Source: an uncultured Pseudomonadales bacterium (lineage in GTDB: Bacteria > Pseudomonadota > Gammaproteobacteria > Pseudomonadales > Porticoccaceae). From it: a DNA stretch of 33,066 nucleotides. The stretch covers positions 1 through 33,066 of the forward strand of contig CALKMW010000016.1 in the NCBI GenBank assembly GCA_938092205.1, in the 5' to 3' direction. Positions 7,608 to 17,538 of the stretch are shown piece after piece (the stretch's first letter is position 1; every line of letters begins with the position of its first letter). Below the pieces are notes generated by a model, which was given only the letters and a program-made list of their open reading frames with translations, was not told the origin of the DNA and ran no database searches. Made by a program: the position numbers and the translations under genes.

Positions 7608-9869
7608 ATGAACGATACAGTAACCTTTAATGATCAGGGTCTTGAGAGCCGATCACTAAGTAGCTACACCGAGCAAGCATACCTGGATTATTCAATGTAT
7701 GTGATTCTCGATCGCGCCCTACCGCATATTGGTGACGGCCTAAAGCCGGTGCAACGACGCATCGTTTACGCTATGAGCGAGCTTGGTTTAAAGGCAACGG
7801 CCAAATATAAAAAATCAGCCAGAACCGTGGGTGATGTGATTGGTAAATTTCACCCCCATGGTGATAGCGCCGCCTATGAAGCTATGGTGCTGATGGCGCA
7901 GCCGTTTTCTTACCGTTATCCGCTTGTTGATGGTCAGGGCAACTGGGGCTCGCAAGATGATCCTAAGTCGTTCGCGGCGATGCGCTACACCGAATCTAAG
8001 CTATCAAAATATGCAGAATTACTACTTGCTGAATTAGGTCAGGGGACTAGTAATTGGCGCCCCAATTTTGATGCATCCCTGGAGGAACCGGAAATATTAC
8101 CCGCTCGAGTGCCGAGTATTTTACTTAATGGCACCACCGGTATTGCCGTAGGTATGGCGACAGATATCCCGCCGCACAATCTTAATGAAGTGGTCAGTGC
8201 TACTTTGCATTTGTTGGATAATCCCAAGGCCGATATACCCGAGCTAATGAACTTTATTCAAGCGCCAGATTTTCCTACTGATGCAGAAATCATTACGCCC
8301 AAAGCGGATATTTTAGCGGCCTATGAAAGCGGTCGTGGCTCAGTCAAAATGCGTGCGGTCTGGAGCAAGGAAGATGGCGATGTCATTGTTACTGCTCTGC
8401 CATTTCAGTCATCGGGTTCTAAAGTTTTGGAACAAATTGCCACTCAGATGCGCAATAAAAAATTACCTATGGTGGCGGATCTTCGCGATGAATCTGACCA
8501 TGAAAACCCAACACGCTTGGTGATCACACCAAAGTCTAATCGAGTAGACATAGATGGTTTAATGGATCATCTTTTTGCAACTACTGATCTAGAGCGCAGT
8601 TACCGAATCAATCTTAATATTATTGGCGTAGATGGCAGGCCAGCTGTAATGAATTTAAAGCGCATTCTAAAAGAATGGTTAAGCTTTAGAATTGATGTAA
8701 CTCGCCGACGTTTAGACTATCGATTGCAAAAAGTCGAAAAGCGTTTGCACCTATTAGATGGTTTGCTGATTGCTTTTTTGAATATTGATGAAGTGATTCA
8801 TATTATTCGTACTGAAGATCAGCCAAAGCCAGCATTAATGCAAAAATACGGGCTTTCGGATTTGCAAGCGGACTATATTCTCGACACCAAGTTACGTCAG
8901 TTAGCACGTTTAGAGGAAGTAAAAATTCGTGCTGAGCAAGAAGAGCTAGCGAAAGAAAAAGCTGAATTAGAGCTCTTGCTCAGTTCCGATGCTCGACTAA
9001 AAACTCTGGTCAAAAAAGAACTTAAAACCAGTGCCGAAGAATATGGCGATGAGCGTCGATCGACCCTTAGAGAGCGCACAGAAGCTCAAGCCTTTAGTGA
9101 AAAAGATTTGGTAACTGCAGAGCCGGTGACGGTAGTGCTATCGGATAAAGGCTGGCTTAGAGCGGCTAAGGGGCATGATATTGATCCCACCAGCCTGAAT
9201 TATAAAGCCGGGGATAAGTTCTTATCCTCAGCTCTAGGGCGCAGTAATCAAAATGTATTTCTTCAAGACACAACGGGGAGATTCTACGCGCTATCTGCCC
9301 ATACATTGCCATCAGCGCGAGGTCAGGGTGAGCCGGCTACAGGTAGGCTAAACCCACCATCTGGTTCGTTATTTACTCATTTGGTGATGGGTGATGATGC
9401 GCAAAAGATTCTTTTGGGTACTGATGCAGGCTACGGCTTTGTCGGCAAAATTGGCGATCTATATACCAAAAATAAAGCTGGTAAAGCGGTGGTTTCGATC
9501 CCTAAAGGCGCGAAAATACTCAGCCCTAAATTAGTCTCTGATGAAAATCTGCTGATTGCTGCAGTGAGTAATGAGGGCAGGCTACTTGCATTTCCGCTAA
9601 GTGATTTACCCGAGTTATCCAGAGGTAAGGGCAATAAGATTATCAATATACCAAGCTCTAGATTGCAGGCGCGAGAAGAATTTGTCGTTGACTTTGCCGT
9701 TATTCCAGAAGATGGTTCCCTTGTGGTTCACTCTGGCAAGCGGTACTTAGTGATGAAGCCAAAAGATTTAGAACATTATCGCGGCGAGCGTGGCCGTCGA
9801 GGGCATAAATTGCCTCGGGGGTTCCAAAAAGTGGATCGCTTGGAAGCAGAGTCAGGTTCAAAAGATTAA
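7608..9869 (+). CDS. parC: DNA topoisomerase IV subunit A (ParC)
   Basis: This 753-residue DNA cleavage/rejoining subunit partners with ParE. The catalytic tyrosine is Y127 in [11 protein letters not shown]. The quinolone-determining region [12 protein letters not shown] carries Ser (S87) and Glu (E91) at the positions equivalent to E. coli S80 and E84, that is, the unmutated form. The length equals E. coli ParC (752) and the C-terminal part shows the beta-pinwheel-like repeats of the family. The last stop codon (TAA 9867-9869) overlaps the stop of the opposing ctpA gene. ParC rather than GyrA is favoured by length and by the adjacent parE. Confidence 0.97.
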   Translation: MNDTVTFNDQGLESRSLSSYTEQAYLDYSMYVILDRALPHIGDGLKPVQRRIVYAMSELGLKATAKYKKSARTVGDVIGKFHPHGDSAAYEAMVLMAQPFSYRYPLVDGQGNWGSQDDPKSFAAMRYTESKLSKYAELLLAELGQGTSNWRPNFDASLEEPEILPARVPSILLNGTTGIAVGMATDIPPHNLNEVVSATLHLLDNPKADIPELMNFIQAPDFPTDAEIITPKADILAAYESGRGSVKMRAVWSKEDGDVIVTALPFQSSGSKVLEQIATQMRNKKLPMVADLRDESDHENPTRLVITPKSNRVDIDGLMDHLFATTDLERSYRINLNIIGVDGRPAVMNLKRILKEWLSFRIDVTRRRLDYRLQKVEKRLHLLDGLLIAFLNIDEVIHIIRTEDQPKPALMQKYGLSDLQADYILDTKLRQLARLEEVKIRAEQEELAKEKAELELLLSSDARLKTLVKKELKTSAEEYGDERRSTLRERTEAQAFSEKDLVTAEPVTVVLSDKGWLRAAKGHDIDPTSLNYKAGDKFLSSALGRSNQNVFLQDTTGRFYALSAHTLPSARGQGEPATGRLNPPSGSLFTHLVMGDDAQKILLGTDAGYGFVGKIGDLYTKNKAGKAVVSIPKGAKILSPKLVSDENLLIAAVSNEGRLLAFPLSDLPELSRGKGNKIINIPSSRLQAREEFVVDFAVIPEDGSLVVHSGKRYLVMKPKDLEHYRGERGRRGHKLPRGFQKVDRLEAESGSKD

Positions 9870-11122
9870 GATTCTTTTAATATTTGAACGGCGCGAGCAA
9901 TCTGGTTGTCATTGCTGCCAGGTGGTTGCTCTTTTTTCTCAACAATAATATCTGGCTCAATCCCCTGCCCATGAATAAATCGCCCATCAGGGGTTAAATA
10001 GTGCGCGGTGGTAAGTTTTATCGCACTCCCATCGCCTAGTGCGATAACGGATTGTACTGAGCCTTTGCCAAAACTTTGTGTGCCTATGATAGTGGCGCGC
10101 TCTTGGTCTTGAAGGGCGCCGGCAACAATTTCTGACGCTGATGCACTACCGCCATTTATAAGAACCGCAATTGGGGCGCCATTGGTAAGATCCCCATAGG
10201 TTGCATAGTACTGGTTATTGGCCTCATCCAAACGTCCCTCGGTATACAGCAATAGACCCTGATCAATTACAGTATCGGCAACTTCAACCGATATCGGCAT
10301 TAAGCCGCCAGGATTGTTTCTTAGATCCAATACCAAGCCTTTAAGTGGGCTTTCTACCTGTAGTTGATTAATTGCAGATTTAAATTCTTCGCTGGTTTCG
10401 TTCTGAAAAACAGCTATGCGAATATAGCCAATACCCTGTCCTAACATTTGGCTACGCACCGAGCTTTTTGGTGCGAGTTCTCGCTTTAATGTGAATTCAA
10501 TTCTTTCAGATTGGCCGGATCTTGCGATGCCTAAGATAATTTCTGAACCCTGCTTGCCACGCAATTCAGCTGTGACCTGTTGAAGGTTCATACCTTCAGT
10601 GGTTTGGTAATTGATATCTGTGATTTGATCGCCAGACTGAATCCCTGCTTGTCGGGCAGGGCTATTATCAAGAGTTGTAACTACCTGCACTGCTTGATTT
10701 TTTAGGCTAATATCAATGCCCAGCCCACCGGCATTGCCAGAGGTCTTGCCCTGTAACTGTTTATATTCATCTTTATCGAGAAAGGTTGAATATGGATCAA
10801 GATTATCCAAAAGGCCTTTTATGGATTTCTCTTGCAGTTGATTATCCGAGGGGATATCAACATAACTGGAGCGAACTCTGTCTAAAACCTGAGAATATAT
10901 CTGTAATTCTTGGCTTTTTTGTTGGTTATTAACTTCTTCTTTATCCAAAAGATCTTCTACAGGTGACGCCTGCAGTTGTTCATCTAAGGGATCATGAGCG
11001 TAACCTTCTTGAGCCTTGTGTAATAGCTGTAATTCTCGGTCTTTTTGTGGGCTATTACCTTCCTCATTAAAGTAAAGCGCGCCGGCCAAAATCAAACTAG
11101 CGGATAAGATAATTCTATACAT
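9866..11122 (-). CDS. ctpA: S41-family C-terminal processing protease (CtpA/Prc-type)
   Basis: This 418-residue serine protease is of the carboxy-terminal processing family, which trims or degrades periplasmic proteins with exposed C-terminal tails. Residues about 1-18 form a hydrophobic signal/anchor. A PDZ domain spans roughly 125-215 ([27 protein letters not shown]). The protease core has LRNNPGGL near 268, the catalytic serine within GGSASASEI (324-331), and the lysine K353 in SFGKGSVQ. Unusually, the segment before the PDZ domain is present twice (residues 20-60 and 62-106). In many relatives an envC-like gene lies between gpmI and ctpA; here it is absent, and 212 bases separate this gene from gpmI. 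An AGG nine or so bases before the ATG supports the start. Confidence 0.93.
   Translation of the reverse strand: MYRIILSASLILAGALYFNEEGNSPQKDRELQLLHKAQEGYAHDPLDEQLQASPVEDLLDKEEVNNQQKSQELQIYSQVLDRVRSSYVDIPSDNQLQEKSIKGLLDNLDPYSTFLDKDEYKQLQGKTSGNAGGLGIDISLKNQAVQVVTTLDNSPARQAGIQSGDQITDINYQTTEGMNLQQVTAELRGKQGSEIILGIARSGQSERIEFTLKRELAPKSSVRSQMLGQGIGYIRIAVFQNETSEEFKSAINQLQVESPLKGLVLDLRNNPGGLMPISVEVADTVIDQGLLLYTEGRLDEANNQYYATYGDLTNGAPIAVLINGGSASASEIVAGALQDQERATIIGTQSFGKGSVQSVIALGDGSAIKLTTAHYLTPDGRFIHGQGIEPDIIVEKKEQPPGSNDNQIARAVQILKES
10805..10939 (-). repeat. CtpA N-terminal repeat, copy B (canonical)
   Basis: This encodes residues 62-106, the helical segment normally preceding PDZ in CtpA proteins (Q74[26 protein letters not shown]). 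It aligns to residues 20-60 with shared QK..ELQ, Y, D-QLQ and LLD positions plus four extra residues in this copy. Confidence 0.75.
10943..11065 (-). repeat. CtpA N-terminal repeat, copy A (extra, diverged)
   Basis: This encodes residues 20-60. The DNA still resembles copy B: on the + strand CTGTAATTCT recurs at 10901-10910 and 11027-11036, exactly 126 bases (42 codons) apart, and TGCAGTTG recurs in both. The frame is kept, so it is an in-frame tandem duplication rather than a truncation. Confidence 0.75.
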
Positions 11123-11334
11123 ACTGCATAACCTAATGGTTTTTCTATATACGTGTCAAAAATAGTTCGCGCTTTCTAAGCCATATTTCTAGGTTAAGCG
11201 GTAATCCTGTATCTAGTGCCTAAAAGTATAGAGCAAAATATTTGAGCTATCGGGACTTCCGACATCAGCGAACATATCAACAACTTGAATCCAGCCGCCA
11301 AGTTTAGGTATAAGTACTTTGCTGTGAATTAAGC

Positions 11335-12879
11335 TTATCGGCGTATCAGTGAGCGGCCCGACATTTCGACAGGTTTTTCAAGCCCCATCATGTCTAAGAT
11401 AGTTGGCGCTATATCAGCCAGCGAGCCGCCAGAATCTAAGCTTAGTTGACGTGAGCCGGCATATACCAAAGGAACTGGCAGCGTAGTATGTTGGGTATGG
11501 GGCTGATTACTAGCCTCATCGAACATCTCTTCAACATTGCCGTGATCGGCAGTAATCAACACTTCGCCATCCTGTTTTTCGGCTGCCTCTATAACCTGCT
11601 TTAGACAACTGTCGACAGTCTCAACTGCTTTGACAGAAGCGTCAAAGTTGCCAGTATGACCGACCTGATCACAGTTGGCATAGTTGCAAATAATGGTATC
11701 AAAGCGCCCAGAGTCTATAGCGTCTACTAACTTCTCTGTTACCTCAAATGCACTCATTTCAGGCTTTTGGTCATAGGTTTCAACATCTGGCGAGGGGATT
11801 AGGGTTCGTTCTTCGCCCTCATATAGGGCCTCGCGGCCGCCGCTAAAGAAAAAGGTCACATGAGCATATTTTTCAGTTTCGGCAATACGTAACTGCTGCA
11901 TGCCTTGATTTGAAAGATATTCGCCGAGTGAATTAACCAGATTTTCTGGCGGATAGGCGCAGGGTAAGTCCAGTGTGGCCTCATATTCAGTCGTCATAAC
12001 AAAGCTAGAAAGTTTGGGGGCTTTTTGCCGATTAAAGCCGTCAAATTCCTCATCCACCAAAGCGTGAGTAATTTCGCGCGCGCGGTCAGGGCGGAAATTC
12101 ATAGAAATAATGGCATCACCATCTTCAATGGCGATAGCAGTCTCGCCCTCAGCAACAATTGCCGTTGCCTTAACAAATTCGTCATTTTCATCACGGCCGT
12201 AAGCTGCCTCTAAGCCCTCTATAGCTGAGGTGGCTGTATAATCGGCATAGCCCTCAGTCATCAGGCGATAGGCCTGTTCAACTCGATCCCAGCGGTTGTC
12301 GCGATCCATAGAAAAGAAGCGGCCAATAATAGAGGCAATCTTACCGGTGCCTAGCTCGTCGCACAAAGCCTGAGTTTTTTCTAATGATGGCTTGGCACTG
12401 CGTGGAGGGCAATCGCGACCATCAAGTGAAGCATGAATGAAGACTTTTTTGGCGCCGCGTTGAACGGCCATCTCAAGCATGGCATTGATATGATCTTCAT
12501 GACTGTGAACGCCGCCCGGGGATAGCAAGCCAACGATATGTACCGCTTTGTCATTTTTGATTGCGCCATCAATGGCATCACAAAATACCGGATTGGTGAA
12601 AAAGTCGCCATCGGTAATTGCTTTATTAATGCGGGTAAAGTTTTGGTACACCACGCGACCGGCACCCAATGTCATATGGCCAACTTCAGAGTTGCCCATC
12701 TGGCCTTCAGGTAATCCTACGGCCATACCTGAGGTGCTAATTAAGGTTTTGGGGTTATTTTCCCATAGGTTTTGCCAGTAAGGGGCATTGGCAGCTGATA
12801 TAGCGTTATATTTTCCGCTATCGCTGTAGCCAAAGCCGTCGACAATAATTAATACCTTGGGTGATTTTTGTGAGCTCAT
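11335..12879 (-). CDS. gpmI: 2,3-bisphosphoglycerate-independent phosphoglycerate mutase (GpmI)
   Basis: From ATG 12879 this is 514 residues, the same as E. coli GpmI. The enzyme interconverts 3- and 2-phosphoglycerate in glycolysis/gluconeogenesis using two Mn ions and a phosphoserine intermediate. The phosphorylated serine is S64 in QMGNSEVGH. Other signatures are [42 protein letters not shown], and the alkaline-phosphatase-like TADHGNVE near the C-terminus. A GTG at 12894 would add five residues; neither start has an evident ribosome site. In E. coli gpmI heads the yibN/secB neighbourhood; here that trio is at 27.5-28.7 kb and gpmI sits beside uup and ctpA instead. Confidence 0.96.
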   Translation of the reverse strand: MSSQKSPKVLIIVDGFGYSDSGKYNAISAANAPYWQNLWENNPKTLISTSGMAVGLPEGQMGNSEVGHMTLGAGRVVYQNFTRINKAITDGDFFTNPVFCDAIDGAIKNDKAVHIVGLLSPGGVHSHEDHINAMLEMAVQRGAKKVFIHASLDGRDCPPRSAKPSLEKTQALCDELGTGKIASIIGRFFSMDRDNRWDRVEQAYRLMTEGYADYTATSAIEGLEAAYGRDENDEFVKATAIVAEGETAIAIEDGDAIISMNFRPDRAREITHALVDEEFDGFNRQKAPKLSSFVMTTEYEATLDLPCAYPPENLVNSLGEYLSNQGMQQLRIAETEKYAHVTFFFSGGREALYEGEERTLIPSPDVETYDQKPEMSAFEVTEKLVDAIDSGRFDTIICNYANCDQVGHTGNFDASVKAVETVDSCLKQVIEAAEKQDGEVLITADHGNVEEMFDEASNQPHTQHTTLPVPLVYAGSRQLSLDSGGSLADIAPTILDMMGLEKPVEMSGRSLIRR

Positions 12880-12959
12880 ATTGTTTGTACGCACTAAATG
12901 AATATAGGAGGTAATTTTAAAGAGTTGTCGCAGTTTTCGCTATGCCGAACTCTAAAATA

Positions 12960-14843
12960 TTAAGCATTTTCGAGTATTTCCCAGCGCTCATAGCAGTTAC
13001 TCAGCTGATTTTGGAGCTCTGAAAGCCGGTTTTCTGTTTTTTGCACCTGATCCCGAGCGCCTTTAAAAAAATCTGGTTCGCTCATTTGTTGTGAGATGTC
13101 GGCAATTTCAAGTTCTAATTTTTCTATTTCAGTGGGCAGTCCGTCAAGTTCGCGCTGATCTTTGTAGGATAATTTAGCGGCTTTTGGCTTAGCTCTAGTG
13201 TCGGCCTTTTTCTGTATACTGGTTTGAGTTGTTTTTTGGGTGCGCTGGCGCAACCAGTCGTTATAGCCGCCGACATATTGATTAAATGCGCCATTACCCT
13301 CAAAGGCTAGAGTGCTGGTCACTACATTGTTAATAAAGGCGCGATCGTGGCTAACCAAAATAATAGTGCCCTTATAATCAATTAGTAGCTCCTCTAAAAG
13401 ATCTAGGGTGTCTATATCTAGATCATTGGTCGGCTCATCAAGTATTAACATATTAGATGGCTGAGTGAAAAGCTTGGCCAAAAGCAATCGATTGCGCTCT
13501 CCTCCAGATAGTACTTTTACCGGCTGTCGGCAGCGTTCTGGTGCAAATAAAAAATCCCTCAAATAGCTGATAACGTGACGCGATTTGCCGCCAACGTCTA
13601 ACATATCTCGCCCTCCGGAGACGTTGTCTTGAACGCTTTTTTCTTCATTTAAAGCACTTCTATACTGGTCAAAATAGGCAATATTAAGGTTGGTACCTAT
13701 TTTTATTTTGCCGGTGCTAGGTGCAAGTTCGCCCTGAAGCAATTTTATCAGTGTGGTTTTACCCGAGCCATTGCCGCCAATAAGGCCAATTTTATCGCCG
13801 CGCTGAATTAACGTAGAAAAGTCTTTTACTATGGGTTTTTGTTCAGGATCACTATCAAATATAAAATTGATATCTCTTGCTTCAACCACAATTTTGCCAG
13901 ATTTTTCTGCCTCCACAACATTGAGCTTGGCCTTGCCCTGATGCTTGCGTCGTTGTGAAAATTCAACGCGCATAGCTTCCAGTGCGCGAACACGACCCTC
14001 ATTGCGGGTACGGCGAGCTTTAATGCCCTCACGAATCCAGGCTTCTTCCTGCGAAAGGCGCTTATCAAACAGCGCATTATGCTTGTCTTCGGTTTCAAGC
14101 ATTTCTTTTTTACGCGTGAGATAGGTAGTGTAATTACAATTAAATTCCATTGTTTTACCCCGATCTATTTCGATAAATCGGGTGGCTAGATTGTCCATAA
14201 ACTCACGGTCATGGCTAATAAACAATAGGGCAGCTTCCCACTTCTTTAAAAAGGACTCTAGCCATTGTATGGCCTCGATATCTAAATGGTTGGTAGGCTC
14301 ATCAAGGACCAGCAGGTCTGGGTCGCTAACTAGCGCTCGAGCTAAAAGAACGCGGCGTTTGTAGCCGCCGGAAAGTTCTGCAATATCGGTATTCGCGTTG
14401 AGTCCCATTTTAGTGATAATGGCGTCAACCTTTGAATTGACGTCCCAGCCATCTACTAGATCTAGCTCTGCCTGACAGGCCTCGAGTTCAGCCATATTTT
14501 TGTTGGTAGGGTTGGTTGCTACTTCTGTGCTCAATCGATAATAGTTTTGAGCCAAGGCGCCCTCTTTGCCTAAGCCGTGGGCAATGACTTCATAAACACT
14601 ACCTTGAGTATCTGTTGGAACTGCCTGTTCCAATTGAGCTATTTTAACTCCGTCGGTGTATTTGACTAAGCCGTCATCAGGGATGATTTTTCCGGTAAGA
14701 ATATTAAGTAGGGTAGATTTTCCGGCGCCATTGCGACCGATAAGGCAGACGCGCTCACCGCGCTCAATTGACAGGTTAATACCATCAATAAGGGCAGGTT
14801 GGCCGTAGCTTAAATAGATATCTTGTAATGTAACTAGCGCCAT
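12960..14843 (-). CDS. uup: ABC-F family ATPase Uup
   Basis: This 627-residue protein has two ABC ATPase domains and no membrane segments, so it is an ABC-F protein acting on ribosomes or DNA rather than a transporter. Domain 1: Walker A GRNGAGKST at 36-44, signature LSGGYKRR, Walker B LLVLDEPTNHLD. A linker rich in Arg/Lys follows (the ABC-F arm/linker region). Domain 2: GGNGSGKTT, LSGGERNR, LILDEPTNDLD. The C-terminal about 80 residues form a predicted coiled coil (LPTEIEKLELEIADISQQM ...), the Uup hallmark thought to bind branched DNA. Uup is linked to transposon excision and ribosome assembly/rescue in E. coli. It starts 13 bases after the RND gene, so the two are probably one transcript. 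Confidence 0.93.
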   Translation of the reverse strand: MALVTLQDIYLSYGQPALIDGINLSIERGERVCLIGRNGAGKSTLLNILTGKIIPDDGLVKYTDGVKIAQLEQAVPTDTQGSVYEVIAHGLGKEGALAQNYYRLSTEVATNPTNKNMAELEACQAELDLVDGWDVNSKVDAIITKMGLNANTDIAELSGGYKRRVLLARALVSDPDLLVLDEPTNHLDIEAIQWLESFLKKWEAALLFISHDREFMDNLATRFIEIDRGKTMEFNCNYTTYLTRKKEMLETEDKHNALFDKRLSQEEAWIREGIKARRTRNEGRVRALEAMRVEFSQRRKHQGKAKLNVVEAEKSGKIVVEARDINFIFDSDPEQKPIVKDFSTLIQRGDKIGLIGGNGSGKTTLIKLLQGELAPSTGKIKIGTNLNIAYFDQYRSALNEEKSVQDNVSGGRDMLDVGGKSRHVISYLRDFLFAPERCRQPVKVLSGGERNRLLLAKLFTQPSNMLILDEPTNDLDIDTLDLLEELLIDYKGTIILVSHDRAFINNVVTSTLAFEGNGAFNQYVGGYNDWLRQRTQKTTQTSIQKKADTRAKPKAAKLSYKDQRELDGLPTEIEKLELEIADISQQMSEPDFFKGARDQVQKTENRLSELQNQLSNCYERWEILENA

Positions 14844-14856
14844 AGCAGGTTGTCGA

Positions 14857-17406
14857 TTATTTCCCTAGTGGTTTGAGCATAAGAATTAATTTCGGTAATA
14901 GCGTCATTGAGCCCAGTAGCGCAGCAATCATAGCCAAGCCGGTTAAGAGTCCGAAATAAATCGATGGGATAAAGTTAGACAATGCCAAAATTGAAAAGCC
15001 AATAATAATAGTTATCGCGGTATAAAACAGTGCCTGACCAATACTATTATGGGCGCGATGCATGCTGGCTAAATAGTTGTTGTCTTTGGCAAATTCACGC
15101 CTAAAGCGGGTAATGTAGTGAATACTGTGATCTACGCCAATGCCGACGGTAATCGCGGCTATAGTGATAGTCATCATATCCAGTGGAATTTTGAATATGC
15201 CCATGCCGCCAAGAACTGTACCGGCGGCTAAAAAGTTGGGGATAATCGCGATCAATGAAAGCTTAAACGATCTAAACAGAATTAAAAACATCAGCATAAT
15301 GCCAATAAATACTGCTCCTAGAGTCATTATTTGAGACTTAAACAAGCTTTGAAGCATATTGTTGTAAAGTACTAATAGGCCGGTAAAGCGTATATCGGTT
15401 TCTGCAATGCCTGCGTCTTGAGTAGCAAATGTTTGTATCTTAGCCAGTAGTTCTTTGCGGTTTAACCCAGCAGTTTCCATGGCGCGCAACTGAATTCTTG
15501 CTTCATCTAGATCTTCGATAAGGTATGGAGCTACCAGTTGTTTATAGATATCTTCGCTTAAACTTTTACGCATAAAAGCGATTTCAAAATCATTGAGTTT
15601 ATGTCCCGTTAAATCGGCAGCAACTTGGTTGAGCTGAACTAGCGAGCTCACTTTGCCTATTTCTGGTTGCGACTGTAAAAACTCAGTTAGCTCTGAGAGT
15701 ACCTTTAAGCCTGCTGATGAAAACCAATAACTTTCTTTTAGAGCTGCAACTGCATTGTCATTTTCAATGTCGCCATATTCGTCAATCTCACCATATTCAT
15801 CGAGCTCATCAAATTCATAATATTCATCATCTAAATCATACTCGTCGTTATCGATCTCATTAACCGTTGTTATGACATAGGATTGCTCAAAAGTAGGTGC
15901 CTGAATAATAATATCTAAGGGTGTTGTGCCCCCTAATGCAGTATCTATAACTTCCATGCCGCGATAAATTTCTGTGTCGCTTTTAAAATAATCTATAAAA
16001 CGATTTTCTACCTCGAGGCGAGAAATACCATAGCCTGATAAAAGCGTTAACAATAGGGCAAATAGTAGGACAACAGCGCCGCGTCTTTCTGTAAAGCTTG
16101 CAAACTTTGACGTTATTGCGCTGCTACCATCTTTTTTAGCGGCAACTTTTTCTTTACCTATGATCATCATGCCAGCAGGCATAACGATGAATGAGACCAC
16201 CAAAGCTACAACAATACCGATGGTCATCATCCAGCCAAAATCAATAACAGGCCTGATATTGCTAACCACCAATGAGCTAAAGGCGACGATTGTGGTTAGC
16301 ACTGTGTAGAAGCAGGGCTTGGCCATAGATTCAATCGTTTCAGTCACTAGTTGGCGCTGATCTTCCTTGGGCTTGGCTGCCTGTAGCTCTCGGTAGCGCA
16401 CAATTAAATGAATGGTTAATGCCAAGGTAATAATCAGCAGTAGTGAAACAAAATTAGACGATATAACCGTAAGGCGCCAATCAATCCAGCTTAAAAAGCC
16501 TAAAACAATAGTGAGGCATATGGCGCAGATGACTACAGGCAAAATAACCCAGCGTATAGCTCGAAAAATAAAGGCTAGAGTTGCTAGCATAAATAGCAAA
16601 ATACCAATGCCAAAAATAGCCAGATCACTTTTGATAAAGTCGATCATATCCGCGGTAATCATATCGGGACCACCGAGATAAATAGTGGCACGATCGCGAT
16701 ATTGATCCATCAGTTTTCGCACCTGAGCCACTCGCAGGTGATCCTCTGCAGTTTTCGCAGTGCGGTAATTAAGAAATTCAGTGCTGATTGCTTCCAGCTC
16801 AAGGTTTTGCTGCAAGCTTAAGCCCTGTGTGTCTCGCAATAGTCTTAGATTGTCGCGTTCAGTGACTAAAGCAAGATACTCTTGGTCTAGATTTAAAGTA
16901 GCAATAATGCCAGTAGTGTTGCCATCGGCGCTAAGTAGCATATCTTTATAGATTGGACTGGTTAAAAACTCTTGCTTGGCGAGTTGTTTATCGACGCCGT
17001 CAGAGGTAACTGTCTTGAGTGTTTGATCTAAATCGCTAACGCTTATTTTAGGGCTATACAGCAAAGGAACGTCGAGCATGGAAATAGTCGCCGCTATGCC
17101 GCTGATATCTTTAAGCTGATCGCTGATTGAGCTCAACGTGTCGAGGTTCTCTTGGTCAAAAAGATCGCCCGATTTAGGCGAGAATGTGATGATTAAAAAA
17201 TTATCACTGCCGTAGCGTTTAGATGCCTCGCGAAAGTAATTGAGGTCCTCATCGTATTCAAGAGTCAAGGAATCTGCAGAGGCATCTAACTTAAAGTTAG
17301 GCAATCCAAGGCTCATCACTAGAGTTGCAGCCAGAACAAGTACAATAGCTCGCCATGGATGGTCTATGATTATTCGTTGGTACAGTGCTAAAAAAGCGTT
17401 GGGCAT
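14857..17406 (-). CDS. RND superfamily (MMPL-type) exporter with acidic insert
   Basis: This 849-residue inner-membrane protein has the two-fold RND layout: one membrane segment near residues 18-35, a large extracytoplasmic loop, about five membrane segments between roughly 255 and 430, then the same pattern again, with the last five segments from about 690. It resembles the COG1033-type predicted exporters (lipid, hopanoid or sterol-like cargo in some relatives); the actual substrate is unknown. The second half has VGIGVDHSIHYITRFRREF, a typical RND segment with charged residues. The second extracytoplasmic loop contains a very acidic, Tyr-rich stretch at residues 517-550. It heads the minus-strand cluster with uup directly downstream and is divergent from the phosphofructokinase gene. 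No adaptor protein gene lies beside it. Confidence 0.85.
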   Translation of the reverse strand: MPNAFLALYQRIIIDHPWRAIVLVLAATLVMSLGLPNFKLDASADSLTLEYDEDLNYFREASKRYGSDNFLIITFSPKSGDLFDQENLDTLSSISDQLKDISGIAATISMLDVPLLYSPKISVSDLDQTLKTVTSDGVDKQLAKQEFLTSPIYKDMLLSADGNTTGIIATLNLDQEYLALVTERDNLRLLRDTQGLSLQQNLELEAISTEFLNYRTAKTAEDHLRVAQVRKLMDQYRDRATIYLGGPDMITADMIDFIKSDLAIFGIGILLFMLATLAFIFRAIRWVILPVVICAICLTIVLGFLSWIDWRLTVISSNFVSLLLIITLALTIHLIVRYRELQAAKPKEDQRQLVTETIESMAKPCFYTVLTTIVAFSSLVVSNIRPVIDFGWMMTIGIVVALVVSFIVMPAGMMIIGKEKVAAKKDGSSAITSKFASFTERRGAVVLLFALLLTLLSGYGISRLEVENRFIDYFKSDTEIYRGMEVIDTALGGTTPLDIIIQAPTFEQSYVITTVNEIDNDEYDLDDEYYEFDELDEYGEIDEYGDIENDNAVAALKESYWFSSAGLKVLSELTEFLQSQPEIGKVSSLVQLNQVAADLTGHKLNDFEIAFMRKSLSEDIYKQLVAPYLIEDLDEARIQLRAMETAGLNRKELLAKIQTFATQDAGIAETDIRFTGLLVLYNNMLQSLFKSQIMTLGAVFIGIMLMFLILFRSFKLSLIAIIPNFLAAGTVLGGMGIFKIPLDMMTITIAAITVGIGVDHSIHYITRFRREFAKDNNYLASMHRAHNSIGQALFYTAITIIIGFSILALSNFIPSIYFGLLTGLAMIAALLGSMTLLPKLILMLKPLGK
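15754..15861 (-). repeat. Acidic Tyr-rich low-complexity repeat inside the RND exporter
   Basis: Residues 516-551 are almost entirely Asp, Glu and Tyr, with a visible repeat of the form D-E-L/I-D-E-Y-G (DELDEYG, EIDEYG, then GDIEND). It lies in the second extracytoplasmic loop shortly after the membrane segment near residue 450. The codons repeat only loosely, so it is a protein-level repeat as well as a DNA one. Confidence 0.85.
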
Positions 17407-17538
17407 GCTCGAGATTTTCCTAATACCTAAATTAAGGGTTACATTATGCGTTTATACCGGTCTTGGGGAAAGCCCTAAGGCACTTCTGTCGTTATCAAGC
17501 TACCATTAAAGTATAGGCAAACAAAGGAAGTGAGACAT

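Noticed and set aside
11213-11345. Open minus-strand frame in the gpmI-ctpA gap (ends ...SPDSSNILLYTFRH)
   Set aside because: It looks protein-like for about 40 codons, but has no start with a ribosome site and reads through from another frame of gpmI; it also does not resemble EnvC.
12905-12935. A textbook AGGAGGT on the + strand between gpmI and uup, followed by TTG
   Set aside because: The only frame it could serve is about a dozen codons, lies between two minus-strand genes and resembles nothing; it is most likely a chance match.
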